Shown one piece after another: positions 8,028 to 17,200 of a stretch of 64,000 bases of DNA; the stretch's first letter is position 1, and each line of letters starts with the position of its first letter. Position numbers and translations under genes: made by a program. Source of the stretch: Roseibium marinum (GTDB lineage: Bacteria > Pseudomonadota > Alphaproteobacteria > Rhizobiales > Stappiaceae). The DNA is taken from assembly GCF_002906165.1 (NCBI RefSeq), contig NZ_PPCN01000016.1:1-64000 (forward strand), in the 5' to 3' direction. Below the pieces are notes generated by a model. It saw only the letters and a list, made by a program, of their open reading frames with translations, was not told the DNA's origin and did not search any database.

Positions 8028-9037
8028 GGGGCGCCGAACTCGGCGGAGACCTTGTCGACGATGGCCTCCATGCCGTAACGGACGGGATCGGTCGCCGGCA
8101 GTCCGTATTGTTCACCGACCTTGGCGAGATAGGCGAGCGCCTCGTCGTCACCCAAGGCAGCGGTGTTGACCGCGATGCCGACGCAGCGGATGTCCGGATT
8201 GGTCAGTCTGCCGCATTGAACCGTCAGGTCAATGACCTGCTGGATGGTCGGCAAGGGGGTTTCGACGCCGCGCATCCTGGTGCGCGTCGGCTCATGGCAG
8301 ACGATGAAGCCGTCCGGCTGGGACCCGTGCAGCAGTCCGAGTGTCACGCCGGCGAACGAAGGATGGAACAGGGACCCCTGGCCTTCGATGATCTGCCAGT
8401 GACTGTCGTCCGTTTCCGGCGACAGCCATTCCGCGGCGCCGGAAATGAAATCGGCGATCACGGCATCGAGCGAGGCGCCGCGCCCGGAAATGAAAACGCC
8501 GGTCTGTCCGGTCGCGCAGAAGGAACTCGTGTAGCCGCGCTCGTTCATCGCCTTGTCCATCGCAAGGGCGGTGTATTTCTTGCCGACGGAACAATCGGTG
8601 CCCACCGCCAGGATGCGTTTTCCGGATCGTCTGGTGCCCTTGCCGGTGGCGAAACTTGTGGTGCTGTGGCGCACATCGTGCAATTGGCGGCCGTTCTTTT
8701 CCGCGGCGCTCCTGATGGCCGGAATGTCGCCCAGACGCACATGCAGGCCGGAGGCGACGTCCATTCCCGCCTCCAGGGCCGCCACGATCGAATCGATCCA
8801 GTGCTCGGGCAGGCGTCCGCCGGCGTTGACCGCGCCGATGACGAAGGTTTTCGCTCCGGCGGCGGCTCCGTCCGCGATCGACATGTCCGGCAGGCCGGTA
8901 TCGGCGGCGCACCCTTGCAGGCGAATCTGGCCGATACACCAGTCCTTGCGCCAGTCGACGATGCCGATCGCGGTTTTTGCCGCAAGGGAATCGGCAACAT
9001 CACCAAGGAACAGAAGGTAGGGGCGGGCTATTTCCAT
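8024..9037 (-). CDS. dgcN: N-acetyltransferase DgcN (DUF1611 family)
   Basis: 337-aa DUF1611 protein. An N-terminal Rossmann-like part (EIARPYLLFLGDVADSLAAKTAIGI) is followed by a P-loop domain with GTDCSVGKKYTAL near 155 and IEGQGSLFHPSFAG further on. In the characterised pair, DgcN N-acetylates D-glutamate and DgcA racemises the product. The ATG at 9037 begins the conserved domain; a longer in-frame extension upstream has no support. The stop overlaps the dgcA start by 4 nt, showing translational coupling. Confidence 0.8.
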   Translation of the reverse strand: MEIARPYLLFLGDVADSLAAKTAIGIVDWRKDWCIGQIRLQGCAADTGLPDMSIADGAAAGAKTFVIGAVNAGGRLPEHWIDSIVAALEAGMDVASGLHVRLGDIPAIRSAAEKNGRQLHDVRHSTTSFATGKGTRRSGKRILAVGTDCSVGKKYTALAMDKAMNERGYTSSFCATGQTGVFISGRGASLDAVIADFISGAAEWLSPETDDSHWQIIEGQGSLFHPSFAGVTLGLLHGSQPDGFIVCHEPTRTRMRGVETPLPTIQQVIDLTVQCGRLTNPDIRCVGIAVNTAALGDDEALAYLAKVGEQYGLPATDPVRYGMEAIVDKVSAEFGAP

Positions 9038-9213
9038 CGATAAATCTTTCAATCGGTTGCCGGATGTCAGGTCTGGGTCCCATGAATGACGCGAAAATGG
9101 CATCGGAAATGACGAAGCACCGCGGAGTGCGGCCATTTCCATGTGATTCGGATCTGACCGGGCCGCTTCCTGATGAAGGGGAAACCGGTTCAAAGCGCAT
9201 TATTCCCGTTTTT

Positions 9214-9228
9214 GGGTCCGTGACCTGA
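9214..9228. repeat. 15-bp dispersed repeat, copy 1
   Basis: The sequence GGGTCCGTGACCTGA lies between dgcN and mlaE. The same 15-mer, with at most one change, occurs at 46014-46028 and 51384-51398. Each copy lies at or beside the edge of a gene or operon. Confidence 0.65.
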
Positions 9229-9287
9229 ACTATTCCATCAGGTATACGAGGGTAGGTGAACCAGCGGCAAGAGGGCAGCCAGCCGGA

Positions 9288-10436
9288 ATGGCATTCTTGG
9301 AAAAAAACATCGCGCCGGAGATGCAGATCGAGGCGAACGGACCCGATCATCTGTGTCTTTCCCTCTCCGGCGACTGGACTGTCAACACGGTCGGAGACGC
9401 GGAACAGGAAATCGCCAATTTGCAGCTTGGCGGAGACCGGCCGACCTCGATCGACGTTTCCAGGATCGAACATTTGGATACGAGCGGCGCCTGGCTGATC
9501 CATCGTACCCGCGGAAGGCTGGAGTTCGAGGGGCGCAAGGTCGAACTGAAAGGCGTCTCGCCCGTGCGCCAGACGCTGTTTGAGGAAATCGAGAAGCATC
9601 ATCCGCCGGGGTGGAAACCTGACCGGCAACGGTTTTCCATTCTGGGGTTCCTCGAGACAACCGGGCGGCAGATGGTCGACGTCGGCAAGGACGGCCTTGC
9701 GATGCTGCATATTCTCGGCTCGCTCGGACTGGTCCTGTCGACAGTGCTCCTGCAGCCCAAACGGCTGCGCGGCATCTCTATCGCCGTGCAGTTCGACCGG
9801 AGCTGCGTCGGCGGGGTGCCTATCGTTGCCCTGATGAGTTTCCTGATCGGGGCGATCATTTCGCAGCAGGGCGGCTTCTATCTCCGCCAGTTCGGCGCCG
9901 ATATATTTGTCGTCGATCTGGCGGGTATTCTGGTGCTGCGCGAGATCGGGGTGATTCTCACGGCGATCATGGTGGCGGGCCGGTCCGGGTCGGCCTTTAC
10001 CGCCGAGCTCGGGGCCATGCGCATGCAGGAGGAGGTGGATGCCCTGCATGTGATCGGCCTCAGCGTGACCGAGGTTCTGGTGTTGCCGCGTATCCTGGCG
10101 CTGATGATCGCGCTGCCGATCCTGACCTTTATCGCCGATATTTCGGCTCTGTTGGGCTCGGGACTGGTGACCTGGGCCTATCTGGACATTCCGCCGGCGG
10201 CCTTCCTCACACAGTTGCAGGCGGCGATTACGGTCCAGACACTGGCCGTCGGCCTGGTGAAGGCGCCGTTTATGGCGCTGATCGTGGGGTTGATTGCCTG
10301 CGTCGAAGGGTTGAAGGTCGAAGGCTCGTCGGAATCACTCGGACGTCACACCACGATGTCCGTCGTGAAGGCCATATTCCTCGTGATCGTCGTGGACGGC
10401 ATGTTTGCCATTTTCTTTGCCGCCATCGGAGTTTGA
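9288..10436 (+). CDS. mlaE: MlaE-family ABC permease with N-terminal STAS domain
   Basis: 382-aa permease of the retrograde phospholipid (Mla) ABC system. Residues 1-100 form a STAS-like domain (LSGDWTVNT... SRIEHLDTSGAWLIHR) fused to the permease. The MlaE core follows with GRSGSAFTAELGAMRMQEEVDALHVIG and five to six hydrophobic segments. The fused STAS replaces the separate MlaB subunit of E. coli. It is the first gene of a four-gene operon with mlaF, mlaD and a lipoprotein. The ATG at 9288 is only weakly supported by a GAGGG upstream. Confidence 0.88.
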   Translation: MAFLEKNIAPEMQIEANGPDHLCLSLSGDWTVNTVGDAEQEIANLQLGGDRPTSIDVSRIEHLDTSGAWLIHRTRGRLEFEGRKVELKGVSPVRQTLFEEIEKHHPPGWKPDRQRFSILGFLETTGRQMVDVGKDGLAMLHILGSLGLVLSTVLLQPKRLRGISIAVQFDRSCVGGVPIVALMSFLIGAIISQQGGFYLRQFGADIFVVDLAGILVLREIGVILTAIMVAGRSGSAFTAELGAMRMQEEVDALHVIGLSVTEVLVLPRILALMIALPILTFIADISALLGSGLVTWAYLDIPPAAFLTQLQAAITVQTLAVGLVKAPFMALIVGLIACVEGLKVEGSSESLGRHTTMSVVKAIFLVIVVDGMFAIFFAAIGV

Positions 10437-10444
10437 CCGGATCC

Positions 10445-11254
10445 ATGTCGCTGACCGAAGCCGAATACATCCGAACCGAGGTCGAGCCGACCGGTGACGA
10501 TACCGACTATGTCCTTTCCGTGCGCGGCATTACCGTCGGGTTCGGCAACAAGATCATCCTTCAGGATCTGGATCTGGATGTGCACCGGGGGGAAGTACTC
10601 GGGTTCGTGGGCGGTTCGGGAACCGGCAAGTCGGTACTGATGCGAACGATTCTCGGCTTGAACCAGAAGCGGGCCGGGGAGATCTCGGTCTTCGGACACG
10701 ATCTGTCGACCGCCAACGATATTGAGCGCAAGAGCATCGAACGCCGCTGGGGCGTTCTGTTCCAGCAAGGTGCGCTGTTTTCCTCGCTCACCGTGAAGCA
10801 GAACATTCAGGTGCCGATGCGCGAGCACCTGAAACTTTCACCGCAATTGATGGACGAACTGGCGACGCTGAAGCTGGAACTCGTCGGCCTGTCGCAGGAT
10901 GCCGCGGACAAGCTGCCGTCGGAGCTTTCGGGCGGTATGATCAAGCGCGCCAGCCTGGCCCGTGCCCTTGCGCTGGATCCTGATTTGGTGTTTCTGGACG
11001 AGCCGACTTCGGGACTCGACCCGATCAGTGCCGCGGCCTTTGATTCGCTGATTGCAAATCTCAGTTCAACCCTCGGGCTGACCGTTTATATGGTCACTCA
11101 CGATCTCGATAGTCTCCATTCTATCTGTGATCGTATCGCTGTTCTTGGGAAAAAACGTGTTCTGGCGATAGGAACACTAGACGATATGATGAAAAATGAC
11201 GATTCCTGGATTAAATCGTATTTCAGGGGTGAACGGGCGTTGCGCCGGGTATAG
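10445..11254 (+). CDS. mlaF: MlaF-family ABC ATPase
   Basis: 269-aa ATP-binding subunit of the lipid transporter. It has Walker A GGSGTGKS (about 56-63), signature LSGGMIKRASLARAL, Walker B LVFLDEPTSGLDP, and a switch histidine in VTHDLDS. The ATG at 10445 begins 8 nt after the mlaE stop. An in-frame TTG at 10433 overlapping that stop is possible, but its spacing to GGAG is too short. The protein would energise transport through the MlaE dimer, with MlaD carrying lipid across the periplasm. Confidence 0.9.
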   Translation: MSLTEAEYIRTEVEPTGDDTDYVLSVRGITVGFGNKIILQDLDLDVHRGEVLGFVGGSGTGKSVLMRTILGLNQKRAGEISVFGHDLSTANDIERKSIERRWGVLFQQGALFSSLTVKQNIQVPMREHLKLSPQLMDELATLKLELVGLSQDAADKLPSELSGGMIKRASLARALALDPDLVFLDEPTSGLDPISAAAFDSLIANLSSTLGLTVYMVTHDLDSLHSICDRIAVLGKKRVLAIGTLDDMMKNDDSWIKSYFRGERALRRV

Positions 11255-11264
11255 GTAGGACTGG

Positions 11265-13262
11265 ATGGAAACTCGAGCGAACTACATTCTGATCGGCGCC
11301 TTTATGGTGGCTATCCTGGTCGGTGCGTTCGGGTTCGTGTACTGGCTGGCCGTTACGGCGGAATCCCGCCAGAATGTACAAGTCAAAATCTACTTCCCAG
11401 GTCCCGTGACCGGCCTGCCGGTCGGCGGGCAGGTCCTGTTCAACGGTATCAAGGTCGGGGATGTCGGATCGCTGGATTTCGCCCCGGACGATCCGACCAA
11501 GGTTGTCGCCACCGTGCGCATCAAGCCAACGACGCCGGTGCGGAAAGACACCAAGGCAACCTTGAACTTCACCGGCCTGACAGGCGTCGCCTATGTCGAT
11601 CTCAGTGGCGGTACGTCGGCTTCGCCGCTGCTCTTGAGCGATTACGATGAAGACAATGTGCCGGTCATCTATGCGGACAAATCCTTCTTCGACGATATCG
11701 TCGACGGTGCGCGCGACGTTCTCAAGCGTGCGGATTCGACCATGAAAACGATCGATGACTTTTTGGAGGAAAACGGTCCGACCGTCACCAGCACTATCAA
11801 GAACGTGGAAACGTTCTCCGCAGCCTTGGCCGCGAATTCGGACGGCGTGAAGACTTTCATGGCGAGTATCGGCAAGGCTTCGGAGGCCTTCGCGAGCCTG
11901 TCGGGACGCCTGGAACCCCTTGTGGATCAGGGTGAGCGCCTGCTGGCTGCCGTTCCCTCGGACAAGGTCACGGCGATCGTCGACAATCTTACCACCTTCT
12001 CCGCCAGTCTCGGTAATGCCAGCAAGGATATCGATCTTCTCTTGTCCGACGCACAGGGCGCGGCGCAGGAAATGCAGAAATTCAGCGAAGGGCTCAACGC
12101 GAGCCTCGGCGAAGTTCAGAAAATCGTCAGCCAGGTCAAGCCTGAGGAAGTCGCGCGAATCATGAAAGGCGCGTCCGCCTTTGGCGACCTGCTGGATAAT
12201 CGCACCGGCGATCTCGACAAGCTGATCGTTGCGACAAGCGAAACGATGCAGAATGTCAACGATATCGTCGGAACGGTCAAGCAGCGCAGCACTGACATCA
12301 CGGATATTCTCGCCGGCGGGCGTGATGTGGTGGTGAAGGTCGACGCGATCATGACCCGGGGCGTGGAGATCGCCGCAGCCATCGATCCGCTGCATATAGA
12401 GGAGATCGTGTCCTCGGTCGGCAGCTTCACTGACGGGCTGAACGTTTCGCTTGCCCGGGTCGATGAAATCGTCGCCAAAGTCGACCCTCTGAAGGTCGGC
12501 AATGCGGTCGATGGCGCCGCCAGCTTCATCGACAACATCAACAACCAGCAGACCCAGATCAACGACATCATCGCCTCGACCAAGGCGACAGTGCAGAATT
12601 TCGAGGCGGTCTCAGCGACGGTCCGCGGACAGGATGACCGGATCGCGGCGCTGATCACCGACGTTCAGCAGGCCGCCGAACGGTTTTCCTCGACGCTGCA
12701 GACCGCGGACGATCTGCTGAAGGCGGTGGATCCCGCCAAGGTTTCCAATATCGTCGGCTCCATCGAGACGGCGGCCTCGGAACTTACAAATCCGCAGGAC
12801 GGCATACCGGCTGTTCTGGCGAGCGCAAGGAAGGCCGCCGACAACGTGCAGCGGATGACGGATGACCTGTCCAAGCGCACGCCGGACGTCGACCAGATCA
12901 TCACCGATGCCAAGCAGATGACGGCAACGCTGAATTCCACGTCGGTTCGTGTGGAGAGCCTTGTCGAAAAGGTTTCCACGATGGTGGACGGCGACGGCGA
13001 GGGGCTGATCAAGGAAGCGACCCTGGCGGCGCAGGCAATCAGAAAAGTCGCCGTGGCGTTTGAAAGCCGCGCGGATTCCATTGCCGGCGGCTTGTCGAAA
13101 TTCGCGACGCAGGGCTCCGCGGATTTCGCTTCCGCGCTCGGGCAATTCAACCGGACGCTGGTGTCTATCCAACGGGCGGCGGAGAGTTTTGAACGCAGTC
13201 CGAACCGGGTGATCTTCGGTGGGGAAGATGTGCCGACCTATACCGGCGGCCGGCGGCGGTGA
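11265..13262 (+). CDS. mlaD: MlaD-family MCE protein with long coiled-coil C-terminus
   Basis: 665-aa MCE-domain lipid-binding protein anchored by one N-terminal membrane segment (about 8-28). The MCE fold follows with VKIYFPGPVTGLPVGGQVLFNGIKVGDV at about 40-70. E. coli MlaD is about 180 aa; here some 500 additional residues form repeated helical stretches (pattern VDxL-T-FSASLGNASKDIDLLL). Longer MCE proteins are known to build needle-like extensions across the periplasm, so this tail could bridge to the outer membrane. AGGA lies 6 nt before the ATG. The gene is in an operon with mlaE and mlaF. Confidence 0.88.
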   Translation: METRANYILIGAFMVAILVGAFGFVYWLAVTAESRQNVQVKIYFPGPVTGLPVGGQVLFNGIKVGDVGSLDFAPDDPTKVVATVRIKPTTPVRKDTKATLNFTGLTGVAYVDLSGGTSASPLLLSDYDEDNVPVIYADKSFFDDIVDGARDVLKRADSTMKTIDDFLEENGPTVTSTIKNVETFSAALAANSDGVKTFMASIGKASEAFASLSGRLEPLVDQGERLLAAVPSDKVTAIVDNLTTFSASLGNASKDIDLLLSDAQGAAQEMQKFSEGLNASLGEVQKIVSQVKPEEVARIMKGASAFGDLLDNRTGDLDKLIVATSETMQNVNDIVGTVKQRSTDITDILAGGRDVVVKVDAIMTRGVEIAAAIDPLHIEEIVSSVGSFTDGLNVSLARVDEIVAKVDPLKVGNAVDGAASFIDNINNQQTQINDIIASTKATVQNFEAVSATVRGQDDRIAALITDVQQAAERFSSTLQTADDLLKAVDPAKVSNIVGSIETAASELTNPQDGIPAVLASARKAADNVQRMTDDLSKRTPDVDQIITDAKQMTATLNSTSVRVESLVEKVSTMVDGDGEGLIKEATLAAQAIRKVAVAFESRADSIAGGLSKFATQGSADFASALGQFNRTLVSIQRAAESFERSPNRVIFGGEDVPTYTGGRRR

Positions 13263-13288
13263 TGAAGAGTTTAAGGGGCAGGGGCGTT

Positions 13289-13894
13289 ATGACGAAGGCA
13301 ACCACTGACATGACCCGACGGGGCGTGCTTGGCGTTCTCGGGCTGGGTGTGCTGGTCACCGGTTGCGCAAGTTCCACGCCGTCCGCCTATTACGGCATCG
13401 AGGCAGCCGATGTCGGCGGTCTGACGGGGCGGTCGAGCCGCGTTCAGTTGCTTGTGTCCTCGCCGCGGGCCCTGAAAGCGCTCGATACCAGCTATATCGC
13501 CGTGGTCGAGAAGGGCCCCGTCTACAGCTATTTCCCGGGCTCCGCCTGGGCGGACACCCTGCCGAACGTGGTGCAGCTCAAGCTGGTCGAGACCCTGCAG
13601 AATACCGGCCGCCTGCGCGGCGTCGGACTGCCGGGGGACGGGCTTCTGATCGACTATCAGCTTCAGAGCGAAATCCGCGCATTCGAGCTCAGGCTCGGCA
13701 GTGGCAACCGGGGTGTCGTCGAGATTTCCGCGCGGCTGGTCAACGACCGCAACGGCCGGACGGTCGCCACCAAGGTCTTCCGCGCGGAGACTCCGGCGGG
13801 CGCGACCTCCGTCGACAAGGCGGTCGAAGCGATGAACCGCTCCGCGGATCGTGTCTTTTCCGAAATGGCTGCCTGGACGCTGCAGAACGTTTGA
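13289..13894 (+). CDS. ABC-type transport auxiliary lipoprotein (PqiC/DUF330-like)
   Basis: 201-aa predicted lipoprotein. A basic start MTRRG and hydrophobic stretch lead to lipobox VTGC, followed by ASSTPSAYYGIEA as in the ABC_trans_aux family (PF03886). These outer-membrane lipoproteins accompany MCE/Pqi-type systems and probably receive the lipid or stabilise the periplasmic bridge. The ATG at 13289 has AGGGGC upstream. An ATG at 13262 overlapping the mlaD stop (TGATG) is an alternative. It is the last gene of the operon. Confidence 0.8.
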   Translation: MTKATTDMTRRGVLGVLGLGVLVTGCASSTPSAYYGIEAADVGGLTGRSSRVQLLVSSPRALKALDTSYIAVVEKGPVYSYFPGSAWADTLPNVVQLKLVETLQNTGRLRGVGLPGDGLLIDYQLQSEIRAFELRLGSGNRGVVEISARLVNDRNGRTVATKVFRAETPAGATSVDKAVEAMNRSADRVFSEMAAWTLQNV

Positions 13895-14216
13895 GCCGGT
13901 CCCGACCTGATCGGGGTCTCGTCATGGTCCGCGTTCGCGTGCAATCTTTGCGATTTCCGGACCCTCCACGCCGATTTATTCGCCGCTGGAAATCCCACCT
14001 TCAAGCTCCCCTGCGGTCATTTTTACCGCACTGCAAATTACGCCCCCAGGTTTTATTACGTTCGCGCAGCGCGGCGGAGGGTGTTGTTTGAGCGAAGGTA
14101 TCTCCCTTTCGTGCCGTCCTGGATATAATCCTCGACCCGTCATGTCCAAACCGTGGCGCGAGACAGGAGCGGCGCATCGCTTGCCGCGCCCAGGATGATG
14201 ATCGGAAAATTGCCGA
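13895..14216. other. Intergenic stretch without recognised genes
   Basis: About 320 bp between the lipoprotein gene and the terminator of the giant minus-strand gene. I see no coding sequence with a ribosome site, tRNA or clear repeat here. The plus-strand open frame through it is the out-of-frame shadow of the lipoprotein gene. Confidence 0.5.
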
Positions 14217-14247
14217 TAAAAAAGGCGGGCCGAAGCCCGCCTTTTTA
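14217..14247. terminator. Bidirectional terminator
   Basis: A 10-bp stem AAAGGCGGGC / GCCCGCCTTT with a CGAA tetraloop is flanked by A-run and T-run. It lies 20 nt beyond the stop codon of the giant minus-strand gene and also faces the mla operon. Confidence 0.88.
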
Positions 14248-14265
14248 CATTCGGATGATCGCCGC

Positions 14266-17200
14266 TCAGTCGAGGCGGCCGCTGGCATGGGCCAGCATGG
14301 TGTAGACCTTGCCCGTGTCCGAGGTGAGATAGGTCTGGCCCAGCATGTTGTCGCGGTCGTTGCGCGAGACCTGGGCGAGAAGCTGCTCGAAATCGGCCAC
14401 ATAGCGTTCCACAGCCGTGCGGAACTCAGGGTCGCGGGAATACTTCTGACGGATCTCGTCGAAGGTCTGCTGACCCTGCAGGGTGTAGAGGCGGCGGGTG
14501 AACACGTGACGCTCGCCGCCACGGTAGCGGTTCCACAGGTCGATGAAGGTCTCGTGGTCGATTGCCCGGGCGATATCGACGGACAGGGAGTTGAGGCTTT
14601 CGACGGTCTGCAGCGGTGTGCGGCCCGGCTGGATGTCCGTGTCGGCATCCTCGTCACGCGACGCGCGGCGCAGGAGATCGGAAACCCAGCCCTTGCCACC
14701 GGAACCGCCCGTGTCTGCCGGTGCCGGCTGCTGCCGGCGCGTGTCCATCGGAGGACGGCTCTGGGCCGGGCGCTGTTCGCCGGCCGGGGCCGTCTGCTGA
14801 CGGGCGGGGGAGGTGGGCGCGTAATTGACCGGCGCCGGCGCCGGCGCGGCAGCAGCGGATGCCACTGCGGCCTGCGGGCGGGAGAGGTCGAGGACATTGG
14901 ACTGCTTGGCGACAATCTCCGACAGTTCGGTCAGCGCGCGGATCTGCTCGTTGACCACCTTGCGAAGGGCGGCTGAGGATTCCTCGGCTTCGTCCGGCAG
15001 GTTGAGGACGCCCTGTTTCAGTTCGGAGCGGGTGGCCTCCAGTTCGCGGTGAACGTCGCGGGCGACATCGCGCATGCGCACCGCCGCATCGTTGAAGCGT
15101 TCGGAAGCCTCGGTGACCGTGCGGGTCATTTCGGCAATGATGTCGTCCTGTGCGGAGCGGATCGCATCGCGGGCCTTCTGACCTTCCATTCCGGCCGTCA
15201 GACGCATGGATTCGAACTGCTCGGCCACCTGCCTGGAGGCGGCTTCCGCCGCGGCGCCCAGCATGTTGGCCGCCTCGCGCGCCTTGTCGTCGGCCGTTTC
15301 CAGCGTGGTGGACAGGGTCTGCGTGAAGGATCGCATGAGCGTGTCGACCGATTCGGTTTTCGCCAGCAGGGTATCGGCCACTTCCTCGATCGCCGTGCGG
15401 CGCTCGGTGACGCGGGTTTCCACGGACCGGTTGGTCTCTTCCAGGTGACGGGCCGCCTTGGTGAGTTCCTCCGACTGATCGCCGAAGCGGCTCGTCAGGT
15501 TCATGATATCCGCAAGGGTCGTCTCGGTCACATCGCGCAGGTTGGCAACCTGCTCGGTGATGACAGATGTCGTCGAGTTGGTCTCTCCCACGGCCCTGTC
15601 GACCGCGGAGCGGAACTCGCCGGCGCGTCGGGCAAGGTTGCCTTCCACTTCGCTGAGGTTCTCTCCGGCCGTGGCGACAATATCCTGCAGGTTGGTATTC
15701 GACGCCTCGATCTTGTTGAGGATTTCGGAGACATCGGCTTCCAGACGGTGTCTCGTCTCCGTGAGAAGCGAGGTGGCGTGTTCGCTGCGCTCGTTGATAC
15801 TGGTGACGATCTTGTCACCGGCCTCGACCAGCGAGCGGGTGGCGTCAAGGCCGGTATGGGCGAAGGTATCGGTGACGTCGCGGCCCTTGATCGTGATGGC
15901 TTCCAGAATGGCGCCGTGGACCTCGGAAAGGCGTCCGGTCAGATCGTTGGCGCGCAGTTCGATGGCCTTGACGAGTTCGTTGCCATCGGTGCCGACAATC
16001 TTGGCCAGTTCGCCGGAGCGGGCGCCGAAGGCCTCGTTGAGGGTGGTGGCCTTTTCCAGAAGTTCGTTGGCGACCTCGTTGCCGCGGCCCACCAGAAGTT
16101 CGGCGGCTTCCGCCACGGCGCTGTTGACCCGGGCCCGGACGATGCCGGCTTCACTGGACATCTGGCCGCGCATTTCCTCCAGCGTCTTGGCCAGCGTCAG
16201 ACGGGCCTGTTCGCTTTCGGCGGACAGGTTGCCTGAAATCTCGGCGATAAGGCCGGAGAGTTCGGTGCGGACCTTGTCGCTTTCGCCGGTCAGGGAGCCG
16301 CTGAATTCAGCCAGCGTGCCTGCATAGAGCGTGCGTGCCCTTTCGCTTTCCGCCGCCATGGCGCGGGCAGCGTCACCGACGGCCGAGAACACAAGGTCAC
16401 GGATCTTGGTGCTTTCACCGGACATGGTCCCGGTCGCCTGATGCATTGCCGCGGTGACGGCATCCGCCGCTTTCTGGCTTTCACCGACCAGCACTCCGCG
16501 GGCTTCACCGACAGTGCCGAGGACGATCTGGCGCATGCGGTCGCCTTCGCTGGCAAGCTTTTCGGTCGCGTCGCTGAGCGCCCCGTCGACGATCTCGACG
16601 GTCTTGGTGCGTTCTTCGGTGAGCGACTGAACCGCGGCTTCGACGGCTTCCTGAACCACATCGCGCAAACGCGTGCTTTCGGTGGACAGGGTCGAGCCGG
16701 CTTCGGCGATCACGGTCGTGAGAATGTCACGGGCGCGCTCGCTTTCACCGGTCAGGGTGCCGGAGATGCTTTCCAGGCGCTCGTTGAGCAAGGTCTCCAG
16801 CAGGCTGGCGCGGGTATCGAGGGTTTCGGCGACCTCGAACACCTTGGCGCCCAGGGAAACGTTGATCTCGGCGATCCGCTCGGAGAGGGATTCGGTCAGT
16901 TCGGCACTCTGTTTGCCCAGAACGCTGCCGGCTTCCGCCAGACGGTTGTCCAGGGCCGAGGTCATTTCCTCCTGGCCCTCGACGAATGCCTGAGCGATCT
17001 CCTTGGTGCGGGAAATCAGGGTCTCGGAGATCTGGCGGGCCCGTGCGTCGAGCGTTTCGTCGATCCGGTCGGTGCCGCTCGTCATGGAGACGGACAGCAG
17101 TTCGGCTTTTTCAGCCATGGACGATGCCGCGCCGTCGACACGGGTCGACAGGGACTGGCCGATCTCTTCCGCGCGTTCCGCAAGCGTGTTGCCTGCGTCT

